Part shown: piece by piece, positions 9,035-19,750 of the stretch
Position numbering within the stretch: the first letter of the stretch is position 1
How the letters are laid out: each line of letters opens with the position of its first letter
Assembly: GCF_000485595.1 (NCBI RefSeq)
Contig: NW_014577252.1
Span: 198,392 to 239,945 of the forward strand
From: Priapulus caudatus
Lineage: Eukaryota; Priapulida; Priapulimorpha; Priapulimorphida; Priapulidae
Direction: 5' to 3'
DNA: 41,554 bases
Translations under genes and position numbers: made by a program
Notes under the pieces: model-generated
The model's input: only the letters and a program-made list of their open reading frames with translations
The model's database searches: none
Told to the model about the DNA's origin: nothing

Positions 9035-9059
9035 TTCCACTCGTATGTGTTGCACTACA

Positions 9060-9535
9060 GCGACTGAGCTGCTAAACTAATAACAGCTGCCTATACTGTC
9101 ACAGCGACTTTCCATCGTGGATTCACGCTGTCAGTTAACTATCCAATGCGATTTCGTGGTAACAGTGTTAGTGAGTAAATGACGGAAGCCCCATTTATTT
9201 TATACTAGACCGGAGGCAAATCGACGATTCATAATTATAGTATATATCAATGCGGAATTATTGGTCAGCGTATTTCAGTATAGTATATTATAGTATACTT
9301 CATTCTTGCGCAAAATCTAAATGCGCGTTTACGTTTTATGTTGTCAAATATATTATGTAAAGAATACAGTTCTTGTACGAACAAGATCTGATGAGCGCAA
9401 TAGTCTACATGATAGACAACCCTAACATCTAAACCAAAAATAAAAAAGAATATTAAGATCGTCATCATATCAATGCAAACAATTAAATTACACCGAGAGG
9501 CCAATGCTGCGTCTCCTGAACTATCGTAAAATTTC
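9060..9535. other. Gene-free stretch
   Basis: AT-rich, with 'tagtatattatagtat' words near 9280. No supported gene. Confidence 0.5.
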
Positions 9536-9536
9536 C

Positions 9537-9571
9537 ACTCTCTCTCTCTCTCTCGCTCTCTCTCTCTCTCG

Positions 9572-9626
<55 letters not shown>
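9537..9626. repeat. (CT)n microsatellite
   Basis: About 90 bp of near-pure CT with two GC interruptions. Apparent Arg/Glu-repeat reading frames here are artefacts. Confidence 0.98.
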
Positions 9627-9629
<3 letters not shown>

Positions 9630-9755
9630 AAAGGAGGCAACATGGCGATGAATTACTAAGAAGCACATCTAATGATTGAACGAATTGCGAACGAGTAATT
9701 GCATCATTAATCCATGTCTCTGAGTCCGCCTATCACATTAATTACGACCGTTACT

Positions 9756-9792
9756 CCCCCCTCTCTCTCTCTCCCCCTCTCTCCCCTCTCTC
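9756..9792. repeat. CT/C-rich simple repeat
   Basis: Alternating CCCC and CTCTCT blocks. Confidence 0.9.
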
Positions 9793-9924
9793 TACGTACG
9801 AAGAGATCCACATAGATGGTTCTACTGTGACCAGCTGACTGTACTGGATAGATAACCCAGCATTTATTTACCCGAGCTTTTGTTTTAATGTATTGGCTTC
9901 ACCCTCTCAGCTGACCTAGGTAAT

Positions 9925-9958
9925 CAGGATTTTAGGAATCTATTATTATTCACTCCTA
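9925..9958. mobile_element. Degenerate half copy of the CAGGAGTGAATAAT palindromic element
   Basis: 9938-9958 matches the right end of the intact element at 17819-17886 at 20 of 21 positions (the final G is A). Only CAGGA remains of a left end at 9925-9929, suggesting an internal deletion. No target duplication is seen. Confidence 0.5.
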
Positions 9959-10002
9959 ATAACATGAAGGTAGTAAGGAGATGCTTGAAGTACCGAATTA
10001 GG

Positions 10003-10206
10003 TCAACGGTGAAAATCAGGTGCGCGCCCAGCTCGAAAGGGGTGTGGGAAGTTTAATAACGATAGTTGCGCAGGTAGACTGCCTGAAAGTCTTGCTGGCA
10101 CCTCACGCTGGTGCTCCGCAGTGTTCGTGAGCGAGCTATCGCAGACATTGATCAGACTCCCGCTGGCCTGGTGGCGACCAGGTTGGGTTTTCCATTTGTT
10201 TGAATC
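10003..10206 (-). CDS. Weak candidate 3' exon, unrecognised
   Basis: On the minus strand an acceptor-like site (gggcgccttcatttcag) is followed by 67 open codons and a stop. The peptide begins DSNKWKTQPGRHQASGSL and is polar. No family is recognised and the other two frames also have short open stretches. It lies next to the MITE at 10265, so a repeat origin is possible. Confidence 0.18.
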   Translation of the reverse strand, partial: DSNKWKTQPGRHQASGSLINVCDSSLTNTAEHQREVPARLSGSLPAQLSLLNFPHPFRAGRAPDFHR

Positions 10207-10264
10207 CTGAAATGAAGGCGCCCGCAAGCATACCTCGGGAATGATTTAGTAGTGGTTCATTGTA

Positions 10265-10697
10265 CTGAAATCCTGTGAATCCACAACTTGAACATGAGGA
10301 ATTTTGACAGTTGTTGTAGATTTTGGCTATTGAAGCTTTGAATCAGCTTGCCATATGCGTCTTTCCGTTTGATTATCAGTCTGATCGACCCGCCTAGTTT
10401 TCAGTCGGCATCGCGTAGCACAATGGAATTCATGAACAATGAACCAAGATCTCATACCTACTAAATTCTACCCGTAGACACGTTTTTACCGGTACAGCTA
10501 TGAATAAAAAAATGAAACGAGGGCATTTCTGGCGCAAACATCATGTTAACTGTTGAATCGGTAAAGGGGTAACAGCTGCCACGTGAACGACACTTAACGT
10601 ATAGTAGGGCCGTGTATACGCCTACTATAATAATATATAAGCCCTCACTACCTAGCAGACAATTGGCCATTTCAGTGGATTCGGCAGAGGATTTCAG
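10265..10697. mobile_element. Tc1/mariner-like MITE, about 433 bp
   Basis: Inverted ends read CTGAAATCCTGTG-AATCCAC (left) and CTGAAATCCTCTGCCGAATCCAC (reverse complement of right), with one mismatch and a 3-base indel. TA flanks both ends (10263-10264 and 10698-10699), as expected for TA-targeting elements. No transposase frame is seen. A further inverted GTACTGAAATC at 10702-10712 makes an 11+1+11 palindrome at the right boundary. Confidence 0.6.
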
Positions 10698-10712
10698 TAC
10701 CGTACTGAAATC

Positions 10713-11800
10713 ATGGATGACGGTCATGGGTTAGTGTTGAAGCGTGATGTAATGCGAGACACATTGGCATTGTAAATATTCAGTGGCTGCTGTAAATGCA
10801 TTAGCGTTGGAGCCTTTCTGCTGCTGACCTAATCAATAACAAGTATCAACTGACTTAGCTAGCTAGCTAACTATAGCCTGCCGTGTCTACTTCAAGCGTA
10901 ATATATAGCGTGCGTTCATCCACAACAAGTATTTTCTAGTTTTACTTGCCGGGAGAAATTACCAGTGAAACTATCCACACGTAACCATAGAGGGAATACA
11001 CGGAAGCGGTTTTACTTTGACTTATGCTGAGGTTTGATGCGATTAGGAGCAATGTGACTGTTGTTGTTTCACATACAGTCACGCAATAACGTTAGAATAA
11101 AAAGCTCGTTGTGAGTGTGACCATTTGCTTTTCGTTTTTAGGGGCACACCCTAACTGTGTTACGGCTTATTAAATGTGACGCATGCTAGTTTTGAGCTGC
11201 GATGTGGAGAGACGCCCGCAGCCCGCGCTGCTATTCATATGCTGCTTTTCGAGAAACAGAGGAACTTTTATCGCAAAAATTATCATTGCTTTAGTTGTGT
11301 ATACCGTGGTTCATCCGGTTGAACTCCGACACGTAATTGTGCTAATTTACAGAGAAATGATAACGATCTTTAAATGTGAGAATGAATATCAATCAGTGTG
11401 ATCAGTGTGGTATACGCTGTTTATTATTAGCATGGGCATTTTTACGGAATAGAAATTCAGAGAACAATGCGTTTATTGTGAACAAAGGGGTGAGTGACCA
11501 ATAGGTGGAAGCCGTTGGTATTTCACTGAACTATTGCTAGAAGCTATACGAGCAACCGAGCAAAAATATTCGTATTGAAAAGTTGTGTAGCATATCCTGC
11601 ATTGCTACACGACCGGTAGCTGATTATCATACGCTCACTAGCTGTCCGGACAGGCTCCACAGTTTTATCTAGAGGCTACAGGATGTAGTGTTTGTGAAGG
11701 TTGTTGATTCACGGCTGTATATATCTCCCCGTAATCTAAAATCTCGTTCGGGGTTTCTGTTAAGTCGTGCAGCTACACCGAGGCCGGGTGTTTCCCGGCA
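10713..11800. other. Gene-free stretch
   Basis: No supported gene. A short AGCT repeat lies at about 10857-10870, and an unsupported 72-codon hydrophobic frame at 11183-11401. Confidence 0.45.
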
Positions 11801-11807
11801 CGTGAAC

Positions 11808-11882
11808 CTGCGTCGTCTATTGTCGTGTATCTGCGTCGTGTCGCGTCTGCGTCGTGTATCTGCGTCGTGAGTCTGCGTCGTA
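11808..11882 (+). repeat. TCTGCGTCGTG-type tandem repeat
   Basis: 'ctgcgtcgt' occurs five times, with variants, in about 75 bp. It forms the left edge of the CpG-rich block. Confidence 0.85.
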
Positions 11883-12925
11883 TGTTGCTTACGTTCAACG
11901 CCTCGTAAGCAACCACCACAATCACGGTTCTTTCAAATAACGTGTTGCCATTGGCTTTGCGAGCGAGCGAGTGTGTCCTCTTCTCGGTCGTCTTTCATGT
12001 CGAGTGCGGATTGCCCCTCGCCGTGTGTCATATTACATGGTTGGTTGGACACCCGCGCTGCTGGCCCGTCTGCCGCCGTTGCCGGCCAGGTATGCGCGGC
12101 TTTATTGTCGTTCTCCCACACGTTTTATGTTCATTGCTTCGTACACACCCCGATAGCGGCGGTAGCCTCTCTTCTGTCCTCCGTGTGATAGACTGACGCG
12201 TGCTCTTTCCGCTTTGCGGGCCCGATCGAGACAACGGGTCTGCGCCCTGGTGTTGGACATTCAAGTGGCGAATGGCAACAGTAGTCTGTGGCCGTCTGTG
12301 ACTTCGCGGAGCCGACACGGAGGAAAATTTAGCAACTGCACCGTCCTTATCTGTCGACGTGATCGTAGGCGGGTGCCAAGCTGGACACGACGGGAATTTT
12401 TGACACGTCGGCTTTCCACTGAATGCAGATGGAAAAAGTAAAAGTTGCAGCGTGATTATTGTGTGGAGTGCTTCTGCCTGTTTGCGTGCCGTGCATGTGG
12501 ATCTTTGCCGTGGCAAGCTTTTGCCAAACCGCGCGCGTGTGCGTTCAACTTCTGCGAACCGCACAAGTTTTAACCTGCACATGGTCGATTACCTACGCTC
12601 GCATTTCACTGCAGTTCTCCTGGCCAACCGCGCCAAGTTCGGCTACACCATTTGCGGCTGAATTTCCCTTAGATGCACCTGGCACCCGCGAAACGCGCGA
12701 ATTGGCCATTTGCGCTGGTCTGCGTGGCTTGCGTTGGCGTGCCCTGCCAGTTATAGTGCCGACGCAGGAGGTTTCAGTCATACTGCAGTGCTTCGGTCCA
12801 CAACGATCGTTCGTCACTTGTCGCTGATGCACGCCTTGGTTTTCACCCGGAGGATTAATGTCAAAAGACACGCACACGTAGCTCAAGCGAAGGTGACAAT
12901 CTGGGCTGTCAGGGAGTCGCAATAG
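11883..12925. other. CpG-rich block of unknown function
   Basis: This kilobase is clearly richer in G+C and CpG than its surroundings. It carries open frames of 184 codons (minus, 12028-12582) and 122 codons (plus, 12459-12827), but neither shows a recognisable domain and high G+C alone lengthens chance frames. An ATTGG (inverse CCAAT) word lies at about 11950. It might be a promoter/first-exon region or a GC-rich mobile element. I cannot decide. Confidence 0.35.
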
Positions 12926-13610
12926 GAGCTCATCTTTCGCCTAAAGGTACGATCGATATTTTCCCATGACGCCGAAGGTTGGAACGGTTGCGTATGGTGG
13001 AGGGAAACGTATAGAAACATATTTTGTAGAACTCAATGCTTGTCCGTAAGTTAAAATGATACCTCGAGTTTTAAATATAACCTCACGTACCACAAGCGAG
13101 AGGAAAAGTAATTTGAGGGCACCACTTTGCATCACCATTGTGAGCGCGTGTTTGGCGACACACGTTAATTCTATGATTTTCACGCGGGGAAGATATGAGA
13201 AAATACTTCACATGCTTAAACATGTGTGGTCATCACAAGTTAAAATCCATGAAGTGCTTCAACTCTAATCCATCTGTTAAATATGCAGGCAAAATTTTAA
13301 TTATCTTCTCGACTGACTCGCACCGACTGCGTATACATATACCCCGCTGTTCGCAACCGCAAAATCAACATAAAAGTCATCCCAAGTCGAGTTATCTTCA
13401 TGAAATATATTAGGTTGCAATTATATTAGTTCTGTAGTGATGTATATTTTATTTTATTAATAGTGCATGAACAATATAGGCACATATTAATGCTTGCCAG
13501 CTTATTACGTAATGCGTTTTTCCGTTGCTAGAACATTCGATTTTTAAATTCAGTTATTCATTAGCATTTCTAAGATATTATCGGCTAGTAAAGTGCATCT
13601 ATTCACAAGC
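12926..13610. other. Gene-free stretch
   Basis: AT-rich DNA with no supported gene. Confidence 0.45.
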
Positions 13611-13620
13611 TTTACTATGA

Positions 13621-13660
13621 CAGGAGTGAATAATAATAAAACTATCATTATTCACTCCTG
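13621..13660. mobile_element. 40-bp palindromic insertion with 6-bp target duplication
   Basis: Begins CAGGAGTGAATAAT and ends with its exact reverse complement ATTATTCACTCCTG, with 12 bases between. CTATGA flanks both sides (13615-13620 and 13661-13666). Same ends as the element at 17819-17886. Confidence 0.8.
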
Positions 13661-13666
13661 CTATGA

Positions 13667-14160
13667 CTTATACATTGTGTTTTTTATTGTTTGAACCTTC
13701 TGCGCGATTTTTTTAGTATAGCCATTGTTTACTGGTTCGCAGTTTATTTTGGACGTTACACACCTATTGGTGGGGGTTACACACCGAGTGGGTCTTATAC
13801 TGGGTTATATAATGAACCAGCTTTCTACATGTGTTCTCTATATGATTTATCATTCGTGCCTACATACGCAATTATAACGATATTCAACAGGTTTATGACA
13901 AATGCCAGAGGCCTGGTTAGCATTATCATTTAATGTTGTATGTAGGGGGATTTCAAAAAGGTCTCTGGGCCATTTTATATAACGAGTGAAATGAAGTGAA
14001 AAGACGGGGGGGGGTACTCTGGTAAAATATCGCCCCGGTGCCTTCACTCGCGAGGTGGTTTTTGTTGCTCATATCTTCCATCTGAGTGCAGATCATTGGA
14101 GTGTTACACATTAAAGTTCACATAATTGTTGGATCTGCGATGAAAACCTCACAGATGTTC
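13667..14160. other. Gene-free stretch
   Basis: Contains a small internal duplication ('ggttacacacc' type words at about 13755-13792) and a G-run at about 14005-14013. No supported gene. Confidence 0.45.
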
Positions 14161-15519
14161 ACGCATGCATGCACGCACATATACACTTTTTTTTTCTCTC
14201 TCTCACACATTCTCTCATTTCCTCCCTTCATCACTCCCTCCTGATCCTCATGCCCTGCCTCCCGCCAACCCGCTATTCCTTCTCTCCTTTTTCACCTCCT
14301 TCCCTCCCTCTTTCCTTTCCTCCCTTCCGCCCTCGCTCGCACTTAATTCCCTTGTCTCTATCCAATTTTATCCCGCTCTCTAACTCACTCACTCTGTTCT
14401 TTTTTTCTCTACTCTTTCGTTAATTTGATAAGTCCCACCGCTTTCCTTTCTTGATTAGCTTGCCCGGTTTCTCGTCTTCTCTTGCTTAGCGGAAAGTACA
14501 TCCTGAATTAAGAGATGTTATTTACGGAGACTACGCGTTGGATGAAATGCGTACTGCCGAGACCACTCAGCATGAGCCAATGTCGTATAGCATATAAGTA
14601 ATTGATCTGTACAAAAATAGAATAATTCTCCCCATATGAACAAATAGGAGAATACAATATATGCTATCTAGCAGAAAACCATTTTGAACCTATGAATATA
14701 TACCAACCAGACGCAGCTATAGTATCCCACCAAATGATTATTTGCACATTTGTCACAGGATTCCATCGTTCGTCATGCCAGGCTGTCAACGCACTCAGTG
14801 TGCTTGATTAGCTTGCCCAAGCCAGAAAATTTCCACTTTTAATGTGGCACAGTTGTTGGCATTGTCACACGGAGTGACAACCCTAGCCTAACCAGTTTCT
14901 GTATCGCGGGTGGGTGCGTTCGGCCTGCAATATAACGCTCCCGGATATATGTCCCCTCCACGTATAAAGCACTTAATACATTATTCCACGAAAGTGCATG
15001 TTATTTAATCAAGTATTAAACGACCATTTTATTCGGAACCACCAGCAATCTATCGTTAACTGAATTTTAACTGTTTCGACTGGCGATATCGGATTTTAGA
15101 GAATTATGGCATCTTGTCAAGAAGGTGATTTTCGTGAAACGTGCTACAATTTTACAAACGAATTTTACGTTTATTAACGAATTACACGCGATTAAAGTGG
15201 GCAACGCTACAAAGGTATTCTAGCATAACAATTGGATGAAAAGCGGGAATAGCTATGCATGAGAGCTATTCAGTTTGCAACTTTGGTGAAAGTAATGTGT
15301 CGCTTATATATATATATACATATATTCCATTAGAAGGTAATTATGGCTGCTGTTACAAAGTGCACAATAATAGACTATAGTGCACAGCTGAAGAACAGTA
15401 ATGATTGCTATTCCTCAGATTTGAGACGCGAAAGAAAATGGTTAATTGACTACCATTATGAACAAGAATCACGATAGATGGCGAGGTCTGGGTTTCGCAT
15501 ATTGACTCTGAAGATACGT
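14161..15519 (+). repeat. Dispersed long repeat, copy A (right part only)
   Basis: Matches 23848-25260 (copy B) nearly throughout, and 27358-27838 (copy C) over its first part. It starts in 'acgcatgcatgcacgcac', passes through a pyrimidine-rich stretch (about 14182-14420), and ends at 'ctgaagatacgt'. Differences from B are mostly one-base gains and losses. No coding capacity is seen. Confidence 0.9.
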
Positions 15520-15556
15520 GCGTGCGTGCGCGCATGGGTGTGTGCGTGTGTGTACA
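15520..15556. repeat. GTGC/GT simple repeat
   Basis: GTGCGTGC followed by GTGTGCGTGTGTGT. It lies in inverse orientation to the GCAC run at the left end of copy A. Confidence 0.9.
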
Positions 15557-16180
15557 GAAATTCGTCGGCACCACTGTCTATGGATCTGACTACTGAATGT
15601 GTTTGGACTTGTGTAATGGAAGGGGGCTGTGACAGCATTGTGGCGGCACTCACTCGCGCTCATCAACCATAAAATGAAAGAACAAAGTTGAAAAAGCGTC
15701 AATGAGAAGTGCTTTATTTTGCCTGCAGGCGACACCCGGTTCCGAGCGCGGCGGTTCTTTCATACGGCCATAAAGCAACCACCGGAAAATTTGACTACAA
15801 GTGCAATCTTTCTTTTCCAAATTTTATTCGCCGCGTGATGCTATATACGCGGAATAGTCGCAAGTAAAACGTTAGTCAGGTGTTGTGGCGTGAAAACAAT
15901 TGACTGTCGCCATCGTGCTCCACTGAAAGCACCGTGCATAGTTCTTATGCACCCTGAAAATCTTTTATGATGATTGTGATCGTCAAGTTAAGTGCCGTCA
16001 TAAAGTAGGCTATATAAGCGTAGGTTTCATGGGCAAGGACGAGGGCTGAAGTAAACGCGCAATATCATATTTATATGTACGCTCAACCATGCCACTGATG
16101 GCGACAACCTGGCATGTATTCGTGTATACCTGTGTTATATCACTTCTATTATCACGTCTTAATATTATGGTAAGATTTTT
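15557..16180. other. Gene-free stretch
   Basis: No supported gene. A minus-strand GTGAGT donor at about 15650 follows two alternative short open frames, one of them starting with ATG near 15762, but neither can be preferred. Confidence 0.4.
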
Positions 16181-16184
16181 ACTT

Positions 16185-16220
16185 GACTAACGTCTTTCTC
16201 TTCGTCTGGAATAGGTAAGT
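16185..16220 (+). promoter_or_regulatory. Candidate recursive (zero-length exon) splice site
   Basis: A branch-point-like TGACTAAC, then a pyrimidine-rich run (gtctttctcttcgtc), then AG at 16213-16214 joined directly to GTAAGT at 16215-16220. An acceptor followed at once by a strong donor is the hallmark of ratchet points in long introns, as known in Drosophila and vertebrates. This is motif evidence only. Confidence 0.3.
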
Positions 16221-16363
16221 CACCAAGTATCTAATAACGTACAAATCCGGGTTAAACGCGTTCCCACCAGGTGTTCTCATATACTATGAAGTGAGTGTTG
16301 TAATATTATCTGGATAAAGCCTGCGAGTCTACAATCTGCACAGTAATAGTATAATAAGAATAA

Positions 16364-16590
16364 TAAGCAGTAGCGGTAGCAGTAGCAGTAGCAACAGCAG
16401 CAACGTCAAAAGTGACAACAGCAGTAGCAATAGCAGTAGCAGTAGTAGTAGCAGTAGCGTCAGCCGTGGCAGTAGCGGTAGCCGTGGCAGTAGCAGTAGC
16501 CGTAGCACCAACAGCAGTAGCAGTAGCAGTCGCAGAAGCAGTAGCCGTAGCCGTAGCATTACCCGTAGCGGTAGCAGTAGTACTAGATTT
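16364..16590 (+). repeat. Degenerate (GTAGCA)n repeat
   Basis: About 220 bp of GTAGCA/GTAGCC/GTAGCG hexamers with scattered substitutions. It translates as Val-Ala repeats on one strand and Leu-rich repeats on the other. It is clearly repeat sequence rather than a gene. Single units recur to about 16710. Confidence 0.9.
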
Positions 16591-16757
16591 GCAGTATCAG
16601 TTGAGATAGGTGTAGCAGAAAAACGGTGAACAAAAATATAGCGCACGTAGCTGTAGCGGCGGAATAAACACCAGCAGTAGCCGTAACAGCTGCAACGGCA
16701 GAAAAAGCGCAGTGTTAAACGTATAGAGCAGCGGCTATTTGAGCCTCGCTTACTACT

Positions 16758-16812
16758 GCAGATAAGGTCTATGACCCTCTGACCTCTGTTTGACCTGGCT
16801 CGTTTAGCTATT

Positions 16813-16850
<38 letters not shown>

Positions 16851-16944
16851 ATATATATAGGGTTAGGGTTAGGGTTAGGGTTAGTCAGAAACAGCTAAAC
16901 GAACCAGGTCAAACAGAGGTCAGGGGGACATAGACCCTACGAGC
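16758..16944. mobile_element. 187-bp hairpin element with telomere-repeat core and 9-bp target duplication
   Basis: Arms 16766-16816 and 16884-16936 are about 90% inverted copies (ggtctatg..cctctgtttgacctgg). The ends GCAGATAAGGTC and GCTCGTAGGGTC are a weaker extension. CTTACTACT flanks both sides exactly (16749-16757 and 16945-16953). The core holds (TA)n then four TTAGGG units. A 9-bp duplication suits Mutator-like elements. No transposase is present. Confidence 0.75.
16857..16884 (+). repeat. Interstitial telomere-type repeat (TTAGGG)4
   Basis: TAGGGTTAGGGTTAGGGTTAGGG-type run of four units, following (TA)n at about 16816-16857, both inside the hairpin element. Confidence 0.95.
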
Positions 16945-16953
16945 CTTACTACT

Positions 16954-17810
16954 AAGTTGTGCTAGATGTACTAGTGTGACCTATAAGGAGCCCATGTAAG
17001 AGAGACGAGACAAATATCTACCGACATTCGCACCAAACCTCAGGCGCTCGCAGTCGGCTATCCATTGCGCGAGTCTGGTTCTAGAAGCGTTGGGTACGTA
17101 GTTACTGCAGAAACTGCAACGAGGTAGTCCGTGTTGATGTTGTGCGGACGAGGTTGTATACGATCTTGTAGGCGAAGTATAAATCTCAAGGTCATGCTAC
17201 TCACCTTTAGCCGTGGCGACGTTATGTTCACTCCATAATAAAGGCAATACTCGATACCGATATACACCTTCTTATGGAAGTGGTTGGCAAATTACCTAAC
17301 CGTTCAATATATTCGTTTGAGACAATTTCTGACAATTCTGACTGAGCAGATTTGTTGTGGCTAGATGTTATGAACGAAGATACGGTATCATATCTCACTG
17401 ACAGCAGGTGTGGCGCGAAGTCTAATAATGTTGATACGTGAGAAAGTCCATTTGACGATGGGGTTTCTAGTGGCGTTGGCCACATGAGGCGTTATCATGC
17501 TATTGCCAAATGAAAATGTGTTCGTCATTGCTTGTTGACTTTTTTAATGTGCAAGGACCGGGACATTGGGCAGAAATGTAGACACATTGTAGGCTCCCTA
17601 CATGTTCTTGACGCCCACACTTCTCTGCCCAGCGGGGATCGTCATCACCTCATACCTGATTGAATGGAATATTATTAGCGACGTGTCCTCCCACTACTGC
17701 GGGGTCTGATTATCTTTTAGCAACTTTTTTGTGTGTCTACCTGTGACTCAAAACGAGTGTTTAATCGCCGAAACCAGAATGGAAGCGCTATTATGGATGT
17801 ATGATGAGTA
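16954..17810. other. Gene-free stretch
   Basis: No supported gene. A minus-strand 85-codon frame (17228-17485) has protein-like composition, but stops lie just upstream and no good splice sites frame it. Confidence 0.4.
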
Positions 17811-17818
17811 TATGTCAT

Positions 17819-17886
17819 CAGGAGTGAATAATAATAGATTATTCATAATATATATATTCAATGATATCTATTATTATTCACTCCTG
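17819..17886. mobile_element. 68-bp palindromic insertion with 7-bp target duplication
   Basis: Perfect 21-bp inverted ends (CAGGAGTGAATAATAATAGA plus one base). The interior is AT-rich. ATGTCAT flanks both sides (17812-17818 and 17887-17893). It has no coding capacity. This is the best-preserved member of the family also seen at 13621, 36064 and, more distantly, 36640. Confidence 0.85.
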
Positions 17887-17893
17887 ATGTCAT

Positions 17894-19070
17894 TGATGAA
17901 ACACATGGCGGGGAGTGGAAAGATTACGGTGCTTTGAAGGAAGCCTGCTATAACACACAGAAATGAGGATCACTTGCTCTCGTGTATGCGACGATTATAA
18001 CACTCTGTACATCTTTCCGCAGGTACCATAAAAGGTATAACATTAATAATATTGATTTTGCATAACATCAAAAGAAATAAAAATGGGAAAATGGTAAACT
18101 TTACGTTGTACACGTATATTTATATGTAGGCCTACAAAGCCGCTAGCTCCCTCTTTTAGCTCAGCGTATAAAAACAGCCAGTGATCAAAAAGCTGGCAAC
18201 GCTGAATATAGCACGTTGCCGCAAAAATAACAAATGTGCCATTACAAAATGTCAAGGATGATACACACGAATATGCTGTGTATTCTCTTAGGCTGAGAAT
18301 GCACATTGTGCCCAGGCGCTTTTGCAGAATTTCCGAATGTCCATCTTGGACCTTAGAATACATACACTTTTATACAATTACTAAAGATAATAATCAAGAA
18401 GACGGAAAGACCAGGCATTGCGATCACGGTGATCAAAAGATCAGGGTACGTAGGAATCATAACTAGAACGGTCATAAGCCATGGCAAGACACATATGAAC
18501 ACTACTAACTAAAGCGTTGCTTAAAATGTGATTACTATAGACACATAATAACCTCATACGGTTGGCGAACTTTAAGCATTCATTCCCATTAGAATAGGCA
18601 TTAGTTGGCTGCAAAGGCGTTTCGCATTAATATTTCATTACTACTTTCGTTTCTACGCGTTTAAAATTCCTCTCAGGTTAGTAGGTTGCACCGTCTTTAT
18701 AAGGAGTGCGGCATCTAATCTGTAATTCAAGCATTGACCCTACAACTTGGCCTAGCTGACCGAATGTGCCTATACTGCTGGCGGTAGGTACATAGCCATT
18801 GAGCAAGACAGCCGCAAGGCAATGCGCAGTAGAAAAAGATCGTATTTGTTCCGGTTTTATAGCTCAGTTGCTGCATAATAGCCACTTTCAAATAGAGGTT
18901 GATGCAGTGACTTATAACGTTAAGCAAGCCGAGTAAGAGCAACAAAAAATCATCGAGTGCCAAAAATTGGATGAGACGCAAATATAGTACTGAAGCCGTT
19001 AGAAGACGTTAAGTAAATGCCTGCTTCCCAGAGTGGCTGATTGATGTGCATGTTCTGGTTATCATTTTTG
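17894..19070. other. Gene-free stretch
   Basis: No supported gene. A 106-codon minus-strand frame at 18043-18363 has no domain that I recognise. Confidence 0.4.
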
Positions 19071-19140
19071 TTTGAGTATGTGTGCGTTCGTGCGTGCATG
19101 TGTATGTGTACGCGGGTGCGTGCGTGTGTGTTTTCGCGTG
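19071..19140. repeat. GT/GCGT simple repeat
   Basis: Mixed GTGCGTGC, GTGT and GCGT words. Confidence 0.8.
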
Positions 19141-19214
19141 TTTGTAATTGGATCTAGACGCGTAAGTGAATAAGCGCAAGCGAATATGCGTGTAAGACAG
19201 CGCATGCGAACGAG

Positions 19215-19260
19215 CGAGCAAGAAGAGAGAGATAGAGAGAGCGAGCGAGAGAAAGAGAGA

Positions 19261-19306
<46 letters not shown>

Positions 19307-19385
19307 ACAAGGGGGCAAAGGAAAGAGAGATAGAGTGAGCAAGCGAGAGAAAGAGAGAGGGTGTGAGAGAAAAAGAAACAGAGAG

Positions 19386-19425
<40 letters not shown>

Positions 19426-19450
19426 TGAGAGAGAAAGAGAGTAAGAAAGA
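19215..19450. repeat. (GA)n microsatellite cluster 1
   Basis: Long GA runs with GAAAGAGAGG spacers. The spacer 'gaacaagggggcaaagga' near 19304 recurs in cluster 2. Confidence 0.95.
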
Positions 19451-19639
19451 GACATAGAAGAAGGGGTTATTGGGGAATGTATAAAGTGAAAGAGAAGGGA
19501 GGAAGAAAGAATGACAATTAAAAAAAAATTGCGAGATACACAGATAGTTGGGTAACGAGTATCTCGATGCGTAAGTTATTAAGAACAGGAGAAGAGATAG
19601 AGTAAAGAAGAGGGAGTCGGAAAGGAAACAAGGGAGAGG

Positions 19640-19716
19640 AGGGAAGTGTGAGAGCAAGAGAGAGAGAGAGGGGGAGAGAGAGAGAGAGAGAGAGAGAGAG
19701 AACAAGGGGCCAAAGG

Positions 19717-19750
<34 letters not shown>

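Noticed and set aside
12028-12582. 184-codon minus-strand frame in the CpG-rich block
   Set aside because: No recognisable domain, and high G+C lowers stop frequency; overlapping frames on the other strand are almost as long.
16329-16646. Leu-repeat (minus) and Val-Ala-repeat (plus) proteins
   Set aside because: The (GTAGCA)n hexamer repeat gives open frames on both strands; no gene context.
17228-17485. 85-codon minus-strand frame with natural-looking composition
   Set aside because: Two stops directly precede its ATG, no clear acceptor exists, and no homology is recognised.
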